This document shows, piece after piece, positions 57,593-64,000 of a stretch of 64,000 nt of DNA. This stretch comes from Bradyrhizobium sp. WBOS07. GTDB taxonomy: Bacteria > Pseudomonadota > Alphaproteobacteria > Rhizobiales > Xanthobacteraceae. A program made the position numbers and the translations under genes. Location of the stretch: assembly GCF_024585165.1 (NCBI RefSeq), contig NZ_CP029008.1, positions 6,095,501 through 6,159,500 on the forward strand. Reading direction: 5' to 3'. Under the pieces are notes generated by a model that was not told the origin of the DNA, did no database searches, and worked only from the letters and a program-made list of their open reading frames with translations. Position 1 is the first letter of the stretch. Each line of letters begins with the position of its first letter.

Positions 57593-58289
57593 GAAGTCTG
57601 CCAAGGACGAAGCCGCTCCGCGCCGCCGCGGTGCCAAGGTCGCGACGGTCGATGTCGAGACCGAGCGCAACCTCGTGATGCGCGTGCTGCTGCACAGCCC
57701 CAAGGACACGCTGGCCGGTCTCGTCGCGGTCGCGGCGGTCGGCGCGATCGTTGCCAATGCGCTGTTCCTGCAGACCGGCCGGCACCCGGCGCCGATGTTC
57801 GGCACCGTGATCAATCTGCCCGCGCCGTCATCGATGCAGCTGTCGAATCCCTTGCCGCGTCCGCGTCCCGTCGGCGCCGATAGCTCGCCGCTCGAGCCGC
57901 GCGCGACCGAGTTCCGCGCCGAGCCCAAACCCGCCGAGCGCGCCGCCGAGAAGGCGCCGGAGAAGCCCGTCGAGGCGACCGCATCGACGCGCGCGAACGA
58001 TCCCATGACCAATCTGGTCAAGCAGACGACCTCGACCCCGCCGTCCGCCATGCGCCCGCCGGCCCCCATTCCCGTGCCGCAGAGCCCGGCGACACGGCGT
58101 ATCGCCGGGGTGCAGCGCGCGCTGTCCGAATACGGCTACGGCAATCTGAAGATCACGGGCACGATGAACGGCGAGACCCAGTCCGCGATCCAGAAGTTCG
58201 AGCGCGAGCACAAGATGCAGGTCACCGGCCAGCTCTCCGATCGGCTGCTGCGCGAGCTCGGTGCCGCGATCGGCCATCCCGTCGAATAA
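57585..58289 (+). CDS. Membrane-anchored peptidoglycan-binding domain protein
   Basis: 234 residues with a GTG start overlapping the kinase stop. A basic N-terminus is followed by one membrane helix near 42-62 (TLAGLVAVAAVGAIVANALFL) and a Pro/Ala-rich linker of about 100 residues. The C-terminal PG-binding-1 domain has RRIAGVQRALSEYGYGNLKITG and AIQKFEREHKMQVTGQLSD. It should tether to the cell wall from the inner membrane. Co-translation with the kinase suggests a shared envelope or cell-cycle role (inference). Confidence 0.9.
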   Translation: MPKKSAKDEAAPRRRGAKVATVDVETERNLVMRVLLHSPKDTLAGLVAVAAVGAIVANALFLQTGRHPAPMFGTVINLPAPSSMQLSNPLPRPRPVGADSSPLEPRATEFRAEPKPAERAAEKAPEKPVEATASTRANDPMTNLVKQTTSTPPSAMRPPAPIPVPQSPATRRIAGVQRALSEYGYGNLKITGTMNGETQSAIQKFEREHKMQVTGQLSDRLLRELGAAIGHPVE

Positions 58290-58435
58290 GCGCATCCCCG
58301 CTGTCATTGACGCCGATCAACTTGCGGCATCGCCGCGAGGCTGCGTTCCGCTTGGGGCGATTTGCTTGGGATCAATGACAGCCGCCAGCCTTTGCGATCA
58401 TGATCGCCCATCTTCAACGAGGAAGAGAGGGTGCC

Positions 58436-58651
58436 ATGTTCAAGGTCTCCGTTCTGGTCTGGATCATGCTAGGTACGGTGCTGGCGGGCGTCAGCCTGAT
58501 CGTCGTGCTGATGGTGCCGAGCTTCGCCGCCGATTCCATCAGAAACATCCCCTATGCGGTCGCCGTCGGCTTTGCGCTTGCCATGCCGCTGTCATATCTC
58601 GTCGCGCGCCAGATCAATGGCGGGCAAGGGCAAGGCATCGGCAAGGCGTGA
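58436..58651 (+). CDS. Small two-helix membrane protein
   Basis: 71 residues from the ATG at 58436, with GGAAGAGAGG upstream. Two membrane helices at about 6-27 and 38-55. The end is polar (RQINGGQGQGIGKA). No known domain. Confidence 0.75.
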   Translation: MFKVSVLVWIMLGTVLAGVSLIVVLMVPSFAADSIRNIPYAVAVGFALAMPLSYLVARQINGGQGQGIGKA

Positions 58652-58704
58652 CAATCGGACGCTGACACTGGCGGCGCGCGCCACGCCGGCCTATCGTTCG
58701 ACTC

Positions 58705-59049
58705 ATGCGTTTGAAATCCAACATATGGGTCGCCGCCTATCTGCGCCGGTGCCAGACCGAAGGCGTGTTCGGCGCGGTGCGCCGTCGCGGTGCCGAGGAG
58801 GCGGGCGCGGTGTTCGTCAAGGTGTCGCTGCTCAACGGCCATGCGATGCTGTACGCGCCGGCCCCGCAGACCTCCTACAACGACGGCCGCCCCGTCGATC
58901 GCTTCTTCGTGCCGGTGGCGCCGCAACCTCTGCCGGAGCACACCATCGAGGAGCGGCTGACCAGGGAAATCCGCTTCGATCCGGACGCCTGGATCGTCGA
59001 GACCGAGGATCGCGCCGGACGGCATTTTCTGGAGCTGGCGAAGACGTAA
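58705..59049 (+). CDS. DUF1491 family protein
   Basis: 114 residues. The conserved DUF1491 features are LKSNIWVAAYLRRCQTEG at the start, EAGAVFVKVSLLNG, and EERLTREIRFDPDAWIVETEDR near the end. Cytoplasmic, function unknown, widespread in alphaproteobacteria. Confidence 0.9.
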   Translation: MRLKSNIWVAAYLRRCQTEGVFGAVRRRGAEEAGAVFVKVSLLNGHAMLYAPAPQTSYNDGRPVDRFFVPVAPQPLPEHTIEERLTREIRFDPDAWIVETEDRAGRHFLELAKT

Positions 59050-59057
59050 CCACCGCC

Positions 59058-59141
59058 GTCATTGCGAGGAGCGAAGCGACGAAGCAATCCAGAATTTCTC
59101 TGCGAAGGGATTCTGGATTGCTTCGCTGCGCTCGCAATGAC
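59058..59141. repeat. Interspersed palindromic repeat, GTCATTGCGAG family (copy 3)
   Basis: gtcattgcgaggagcgaagc opens and cgctcgcaatgac closes the element, with gaagcaatccagaat and attctggattgcttc as perfect inner arms. Between the convergent DUF1491 and DUF2336 genes. Confidence 0.9.
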
Positions 59142-59201
59142 GGAGCTTGCAGAGGTGTCGCGCCCAACGCTCCATCCGGGCTGCGGGCTCAACCGTCCGC
59201 G

Positions 59202-60179
59202 CTACCGCTCCGACGATCCATCGGTGCCGGTGCGGCGCGCCGGCACCGCACCCGGCTGCACGCCGGGCCGCGCCTGGCTCGCGCCGGCGCGGGCGCGCTG
59301 GCGTTCGCCGTCGTGCAGTGACGGCTGGTACTTGGCGCGGGTGACGGCGAGCGTGGAGCCGCGCCAGGCCGCCAGCATCACCAGCGCCGAGCGGTCGCTG
59401 AGGCGGTCGTAGAGCCGCGCCAGCCGGTACACCTCGTTCACGGAATTGCCGATCGCCGGCTTGAAGAACAGCAGGATGCGCTGGAAGCTCGGGCTCGGCA
59501 TGTCGAGCGCGCGCGCCGCGACCGCGAGGGCTTCGCCGCCGGCATCGTCGACGATCTGGGCTGCGACACGTGAGGGCAGGATTAGGCTGTCGCCGAGCTC
59601 CAGGGCGAAGCTCTCGACGTCGCCCGCGATGGCCGCCATCTCCAGGATCTGGATGGCGCGCTTGGCACGCACGGTCGGAATTCGCGGTGCGGCCTTCAGC
59701 GGGGTCTGCGCCAGATTGTGCAGGATCAGCGCGCGCTCGGATGGGCCGGCGCCGAAGAACATGTCGTGGATCTCGGCAGCGTCCTTCGGCTGCATTGCCA
59801 TGCTGGCGGCCATGCGCCGTTCGGCGTCGCTCGGCGTGCGGGCTGGGGTGGGAGGCGGCGCGGGCGCCGGGATCTCGCGGGCGAGCGGAACCCTGCGGCC
59901 TTCCTGGGCCGCGACCAGCCCGAGCTTCTGCAGCACCGGCACGGGAGTCAGCGGATAGATCGCGAGCTTGGCCTTGACGGCCGCGCGCGTCGCATCGTCG
60001 ACCTGGTCGATCAGCCGCGTCGCAAGCTCGGTAAATTGACGCTGCTCGTCCTCGCTGTGGATGCGGGTCTGGACATAGAGGTCGGTCAGCACGCGCAGCA
60101 GCGTCGGCCGAACATCGACGCCTTCGCGGCGGGAGAGGGACATCAGCCCGTCGAATCCGGGAAACAGCGACTTGGTCAT
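59202..60179 (-). CDS. DUF2336 domain-containing protein (second copy)
   Basis: 325 residues, all-helical, starting MTKSLFPGFDGLMSLSRREG. A Pro-rich hinge (PAPAPPPTPARTPS) near 105-118 separates two helical parts, and the last 50 residues are a disordered Arg/Ala-rich tail. No enzyme motif. A perfect TTAA-N7-TTAA box 55 bp upstream points to CtrA control, which would fit a cell-cycle role. Confidence 0.85.
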   Translation of the reverse strand: MTKSLFPGFDGLMSLSRREGVDVRPTLLRVLTDLYVQTRIHSEDEQRQFTELATRLIDQVDDATRAAVKAKLAIYPLTPVPVLQKLGLVAAQEGRRVPLAREIPAPAPPPTPARTPSDAERRMAASMAMQPKDAAEIHDMFFGAGPSERALILHNLAQTPLKAAPRIPTVRAKRAIQILEMAAIAGDVESFALELGDSLILPSRVAAQIVDDAGGEALAVAARALDMPSPSFQRILLFFKPAIGNSVNEVYRLARLYDRLSDRSALVMLAAWRGSTLAVTRAKYQPSLHDGERQRARAGASQARPGVQPGAVPARRTGTDGSSER

Positions 60180-60233
60180 GGAGAGATACGCGACCTGGAA
60201 AATATACTGGTCGCCAGCCTAGCGCAGGCTCCT

Positions 60234-60248
60234 TTAAAGGCTCGTTAA
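60234..60248. promoter_or_regulatory. CtrA binding box, perfect consensus
   Basis: TTAA-aggctcg-TTAA matches the full CtrA consensus TTAA-N7-TTAA. It is 55 bp upstream of the DUF2336 gene start, an activating distance, in the region shared with the divergent 62-aa protein gene. Confidence 0.7.
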
Positions 60249-60346
60249 GGAAAACGAGGCGTGAAGGCCGCCGCTGGCTTTGGAGCGATCCCGTGCCTGA
60301 ACGGGACGCCGCGGCCGGCCCGTGCGGTTACGGTCGCCGGGCCGCG

Positions 60347-60361
60347 TTTACACCCCGTTAA
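60347..60361. promoter_or_regulatory. CtrA-like box (one mismatch) with nearby GANTC site
   Basis: TTTA-caccccg-TTAA, continuing as TTAACCAT, matches the CtrA box with one mismatch in the first half. A GAATC (CcrM methylation sequence) lies at 60380-60384. It is about 73 bp upstream of the 62-aa protein gene. Confidence 0.5.
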
Positions 60362-60433
60362 CCATGAGCTGATCTTAATGAATCGCATGTTGCAGGGGCG
60401 CGTTCGGTCGCGCGGCAATTGAAGAGAGCTGAC

Positions 60434-60622
60434 ATGGGGACCATCATTGAATTTCCGGCCGGTCGCCGGGTGGGCTCGTCGGGCGATGTCGCTCCGCGCG
60501 CGGACATGGGAACGATCCTGATCCTTCCCGCCATCCGGATCGAGCGCGAGGCGGATGAAACCAGCGGCGACCGCGGCCCAGAGCAGGGCACAGCGCCGGG
60601 GCGTCGTCGTCGCCGTCGCTGA
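60434..60622 (+). CDS. 62-aa basic protein with duplicated MGTI motif
   Basis: Starts at the ATG at 60434, with GAAGAGAG upstream. The sequence contains MGTIIEFPAG at the start and MGTILILPAI about 28 residues later, a visible internal duplication, and ends in six arginines (PGRRRRRR). I believe similar proteins occur in other Bradyrhizobium. Function unknown; it could bind nucleic acid through the tail. The lipoprotein gene follows after 16 bp. Confidence 0.65.
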   Translation: MGTIIEFPAGRRVGSSGDVAPRADMGTILILPAIRIEREADETSGDRGPEQGTAPGRRRRRR

Positions 60623-60638
60623 CATCCGGCTTCAGGCA

Positions 60639-61400
60639 ATGCCGGACACCATCCGCCAGATCCGGCCCGTCAGATCGGCCGTCCTGCTCCTGTTGCTCGC
60701 CGCCACGCTCGGCGCGTGCAGCGGCGGCGATTTCGGCCGCACCCGCGAGAGCATGCGCAGCGACGACATGCATCGCTGGCTGGGCGCGGAGGTCACGTCC
60801 AGCGTCGGCCTGAAGCCTTCGCAATTCCAGCTCACCGACGAGGAGCGCCAGCTGCGCGACCTCGCCTATCCCATGATCGAGCCGCCGCTGTCGCGCCCGG
60901 CATGGAAGAGCGTGTTCGGCGACTACAAGGCGTTGCCCTCGCCCTGGCGGCAGAAGGTCGTGTTCGACCGCACCATGTACGGACGCACGCTGATCGACGA
61001 GCCGCACCGCTCGCATTCCTCGCGCTACGCGCTGCTGATCGAGGACGTGCGCAACGACATCACCCGCTTCGAGCCGTTCTTCGCCTCCGCGATCCGCGTC
61101 ATCGACCTCGACAGGAAGCGCGATGCCAGCATGGCCCGCGTCTCCGCGCTTTCGCCGCGGGAGAGGGACGATGCGGTCGCGCGCATGCAGGAGAACTCGC
61201 TGATCGTGCAGTGGGTGCAGCAATGCCTGGAGCAGCGCGTCTCGTCCTACCGCTGGGCGTTGGAGCGCCTGGTGATCCAGGCCCCCGACGGCATGGCTGC
61301 CGACGCCGACCGCCTGATCGGCGAGCTCGCCGCCCAGACCGCCAACCCGCCGGTCCAGGCGCAGCCGCCCTACGGCCGCGCAGTCATCTCGAAGGGCTGA
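60639..61400 (+). CDS. Lipoprotein, unknown function
   Basis: 253 residues from the ATG at 60639. A lipoprotein signal (AVLLLLLAATLGACSGG) gives acylation at the Cys of the LGAC lipobox. The rest is soluble and helical, with conserved-looking blocks LGAEVTSSVGLKPSQFQLTDEE and WVQQCLEQRVSSYRWALERL. No catalytic motif is seen. It is probably a periplasm-facing envelope protein, co-transcribed with the 62-aa protein. Confidence 0.82.
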   Translation: MPDTIRQIRPVRSAVLLLLLAATLGACSGGDFGRTRESMRSDDMHRWLGAEVTSSVGLKPSQFQLTDEERQLRDLAYPMIEPPLSRPAWKSVFGDYKALPSPWRQKVVFDRTMYGRTLIDEPHRSHSSRYALLIEDVRNDITRFEPFFASAIRVIDLDRKRDASMARVSALSPRERDDAVARMQENSLIVQWVQQCLEQRVSSYRWALERLVIQAPDGMAADADRLIGELAAQTANPPVQAQPPYGRAVISKG

Positions 61401-61517
61401 GCGCGCGGGCCGGCCGCCCGTCGACGCGGCGATCGTGCGACGCGGCTTGTCGGCGCGAACCGGGCCGGACCTGGCGATCCTCCATTCCTGGCCCCCGGAC
61501 GGGCCGTTGAAGCCCTG

Positions 61518-61547
61518 TTGAGCGCGTTCGGGAACCGCATTGATAAT
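61518..61547 (+). promoter_or_regulatory. Putative sigma-70 promoter of the TPR-CHAT gene
   Basis: TTGAGC (61518-61523) and GATAAT (61542-61547) are 18 bp apart, near the housekeeping -35/-10 consensus. The expected transcript start is about 65 bp before the ATG at 61621. Confidence 0.4.
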
Positions 61548-61620
61548 GCTTGTCCTTCCCGGCCGGCCGGATAGGATTGTCCCGTTTCTTCAAAGTCATT
61601 TTACCCGAAGGTCCTTCGAG

Positions 61621-64000
61621 ATGAGCTTAGACGCCGCGCGTCCTTTCAAGAGCCGTCTGGATGTTTCCCCGCGCCACCTGCTGGCACTTGCCATTCTGCT
61701 CGGATCGGCCGGCTCCGCCGCCGCGTTGAGCAGGGAGGCAGCGCTGGAGAATTGCCGCATGAGCGTCGGCAAGCCGATCGTGCAGGCCTGCATGCGCGCA
61801 GGCGGAGGCGCCAATCTCGAAGCCTGCCGCGCCAAGGCATCGCCTCAGGTCAGAGCCTGTGCGATGGCGGCGCTGAATACCGCCAATGGCCGCGCCAACG
61901 TCGCGGTCGAGCTTCCCAAGGAAGCAGCACCCAAGCTCGAACTCGGTGCGGCGCTGCCGAAGGATTTCGTCGCGCCGCCCCGCAGCATCGCCGACATCAC
62001 TGCCGTCCTCGACGGCGACAGGCCCGACGAGAAGACGATCGCGGAGTTGCAGTCGGACGCCGACGCCGTACCGACTGGGAAAGAGTCGCGGGCTGATCTG
62101 GCCCAGCTCTATTTCGACCGCGCCAATGCACGTGCCCAGCTCGGCCGGCTCGCCGAAGCGATGACCGACGCCGACAAGGCCGTGGAAGTCGGGCGCGGCG
62201 CCGTCGGCCCGAACGCGCTGGGGCGGATGCTGCAGCTGCAGTCCTTGCAGCACTCGCTTGCAGGCGATCCGAAACGTGCGCTCGAGATCATGCAAAGGCT
62301 GTTGCGTGAATCGGCCAGCATGCCGGGCGCCAAGGGATTGCAGTTCGTGACGAACCGCGGGATTGCGGCCGTCCTCATCCAGATGGGCGACATCGCGCAG
62401 GCTGAAGCCTATCTCCGCCGCAGCCAGACCGTGATCCAGGAGGCTCGCACCAGCGGCCATCCCAACTGGCGATCGGCTTATGCCAAGTTCGGCCAGAGCT
62501 GGGAAGGCGAGACGGAGCTCACGCGCGCCTTGATCTTCGAGGCGCGCGGGCAGTTTGCCGACGCCGAGGCGGCCTATCGCAATGCCGAGCTGCGCAAGCG
62601 CGCGAGCACGAAGGCGATCCTGGCAGCGGACAATGCGCCTGCGGAAACCGTTTTGCTCCAGGCGATCGACGGCACCGTGCTGAGCCAGGCCCGCATGAAG
62701 GCCAAGCAAGGCCGCCTCGCCGAGGCCGAGGTGGATGCGCGTCGCGCGCTGCTCTCGCGCCTGAAGGACACCGGCAAGTACAACTCGGTTACGCCACGCT
62801 TCGTCATGGGCCTGGCGGGCATACTGGTCGACCAGGGTCGCTACGAAGAGGCTGAGAAGCTGGGCCGCGTCGCGCTCGAGATCAACAACAAGGTCGGCGT
62901 GCCCGAGCAATCGCAAGCGACGGTGCAATTGCTGTCGCAGCTCGCCGGCATTCTGACGCTCCGCCGCCAGAATGCCGAAGCGGGCGAGATGTTTGCGCGG
63001 ATCGACAAGGCGGTCGCCGGCTGGGAGCCCCAGCGTCGCCAGGTGTTCGAGCTCAATCCCTCCCGCATCCTGTCGCTCTACGGTTCCGGACAGTTGGACG
63101 CGGGCATCGCGGCCGCCGAGCAGCTCCTGAAGAAGCAGATCGCCCGGGTCGGGGAAAATCACTTCGATGCCGCGTCGGCTCGCGGCACGCTGGCCGTCGG
63201 CCTGATGCGTGCCAAGCGCGATGCCGAGGCGATCCGCGAGTACAAGGCCGCCATTCCGGTGATGATGGCGGGGGCCAACGAGAACGCCGATGATGAGAAC
63301 ACGACGGTGGTCGCGGCGCGCAGCCAGCGGCTGCAGACCATCGTCGAGAGCTACTTGGTGCTGCTTGCAAGGGCCGAAGGGACCGGCAAGGATGTCGGCG
63401 AGGAGACGTTCAGCCTCGCCGACGCCATCCGCGGCCGTTCGGTCCAGCAGGCGCTGGCGGCGTCGAGTGCGCGTGCGGCGGCCAAGGATCCCGCGCTCGC
63501 CGAACTCGTGCGCAAGGAGCAGGATCTGACCAAGCAGGTCAACGCCCAGCTCGGCACGCTCAACAATGTGCTAGCCCTTCCCTCGGCAGAACGGGACGAG
63601 AAGGGCGTCGGGCAGATCCAGGCCTCGATCGCGGCCTTGCGCAGCCAGCGGGACAAGGCGCGCCTGGAGATCAAGCAGAAGTTCCCGATTTATGCCGACC
63701 TCGTCTCGCCCAAGCCGCCGAGCGTCGCCGAGATCCGCGCGACGCTGGCCGATGACGAGGCGATGCTGTCGTTCTATTTCGGCCAGAATGGCAGCTTCGT
63801 CTGGGCGGTGCCGAAGTCGGGACCGGTTGCGTTCGCCGCCGTCCCTGCCAAGATCGGCGGCATCGAGAGCAAGATCCGCAAGCTACGCGAAGCCCTCGAG
63901 CCGCCGGCGGCGATGATCTCGGACATTCCGCCTTTCGACCTCGCGCTCGGCCACGAGCTCTACGAGTTGCTGCTCAAGCCGGTTGAGAGCGGCTGGAAGC
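61621..64000 (+). CDS. Exported TPR and CHAT domain protein, 3' end beyond the window
   Basis: 793 residues are visible, with an open frame to the window edge. A signal peptide or anchor lies at about 19-36 (LLALAILLGSAGSAAALSRE). Next is a cysteine-rich piece with four Cys between about 45 and 80 (ENCRMS, QACMRA, EACRAK, RACAMA). Tetratricopeptide repeats follow from about 145 to 620 (DLAQLYFDRANARAQLGRLAEA is one). A coiled coil lies near 640-690, and the CHAT domain begins at about 705 (DEAMLSFYFGQNGSFVWAVP). The CHAT catalytic His and Cys would lie beyond the window. CHAT domains are caspase-like proteases or inactive relatives. Confidence 0.85.
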   Translation, partial: MSLDAARPFKSRLDVSPRHLLALAILLGSAGSAAALSREAALENCRMSVGKPIVQACMRAGGGANLEACRAKASPQVRACAMAALNTANGRANVAVELPKEAAPKLELGAALPKDFVAPPRSIADITAVLDGDRPDEKTIAELQSDADAVPTGKESRADLAQLYFDRANARAQLGRLAEAMTDADKAVEVGRGAVGPNALGRMLQLQSLQHSLAGDPKRALEIMQRLLRESASMPGAKGLQFVTNRGIAAVLIQMGDIAQAEAYLRRSQTVIQEARTSGHPNWRSAYAKFGQSWEGETELTRALIFEARGQFADAEAAYRNAELRKRASTKAILAADNAPAETVLLQAIDGTVLSQARMKAKQGRLAEAEVDARRALLSRLKDTGKYNSVTPRFVMGLAGILVDQGRYEEAEKLGRVALEINNKVGVPEQSQATVQLLSQLAGILTLRRQNAEAGEMFARIDKAVAGWEPQRRQVFELNPSRILSLYGSGQLDAGIAAAEQLLKKQIARVGENHFDAASARGTLAVGLMRAKRDAEAIREYKAAIPVMMAGANENADDENTTVVAARSQRLQTIVESYLVLLARAEGTGKDVGEETFSLADAIRGRSVQQALAASSARAAAKDPALAELVRKEQDLTKQVNAQLGTLNNVLALPSAERDEKGVGQIQASIAALRSQRDKARLEIKQKFPIYADLVSPKPPSVAEIRATLADDEAMLSFYFGQNGSFVWAVPKSGPVAFAAVPAKIGGIESKIRKLREALEPPAAMISDIPPFDLALGHELYELLLKPVESGWK

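Overview
This window is chromosomal DNA of high GC content from an alphaproteobacterium, most likely a Bradyrhizobium or a close relative in the Nitrobacteraceae. The basis is the gene families (TIGR03808/TIGR03809 pair, DUF2336 and DUF5330 proteins, a MucR regulator without zinc ligands, imuA-imuB-dnaE2, an NrsF/OsrA-type anti-sigma factor), an alphaproteobacterial SOS box (GAAC-N7-GAAC), perfect CtrA-type TTAA-N7-TTAA boxes, and several families of short palindromic interspersed repeats of the kind common in Bradyrhizobium genomes. I saw no tRNA, rRNA, CRISPR array, phage or insertion sequence. It reads as core chromosome with many small repeats between genes.

Layout. 1-9.1 kb: the end of an M20 amidohydrolase, then two divergent DNA-damage units around one SOS box: leftward a radical SAM protein plus a DUF4130-UdgX fusion, rightward imuA-imuB-dnaE2 (mutagenic translesion synthesis). 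9.1-20.5 kb: an SDR oxidoreductase, a small membrane protein, a CoA transferase, an RND efflux adaptor-pump pair, a Tat-exported amidohydrolase, a P-loop kinase-like protein, a TolC-family channel and an enoyl-CoA hydratase. 20.6-28.6 kb: signalling, with an ECF sigma/NrsF-type anti-sigma pair, a DUF2336 protein, a diguanylate cyclase, and an ECF sigma/anti-sigma/subtilase operon. 29-31.4 kb: the TIGR03809/TIGR03808 pair. 31.6-37.2 kb: meaB-pcp, an MNT-HEPN toxin-antitoxin pair and a tripartite tricarboxylate transporter (tctCBA). 37.4-45 kb: a long leftward run folP-folB-folK, methylmalonyl-CoA mutase small subunit, a GFA-family protein, mutase large subunit and a DUF3298 protein. MeaB at 32 kb is the chaperone for this mutase.

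45-55.3 kb: DUF4332 and other small proteins, a HerA-like ATPase, an M20 dipeptidase, a class II aldolase, a GT39-like membrane glycosyltransferase, MucR, SufE and a DUF5330 protein. 55.6-64 kb: a PAS histidine kinase with a short tandem repeat in its tail, a peptidoglycan-binding-domain protein, small proteins, a second DUF2336 protein facing a 62-aa protein across an intergenic region with two CtrA-like boxes, a lipoprotein, and an exported TPR-CHAT protein that runs off the right edge.

The most unusual points are a palindromic repeat of about 105 bp inserted in frame within dnaE2, a subtilase gene whose start codon is supplied by an interspersed repeat, the compact SOS cluster linking UdgX to ImuABC-type mutagenesis, the CtrA boxes at the DUF2336/small-protein promoter, and the exported TPR-CHAT protein.
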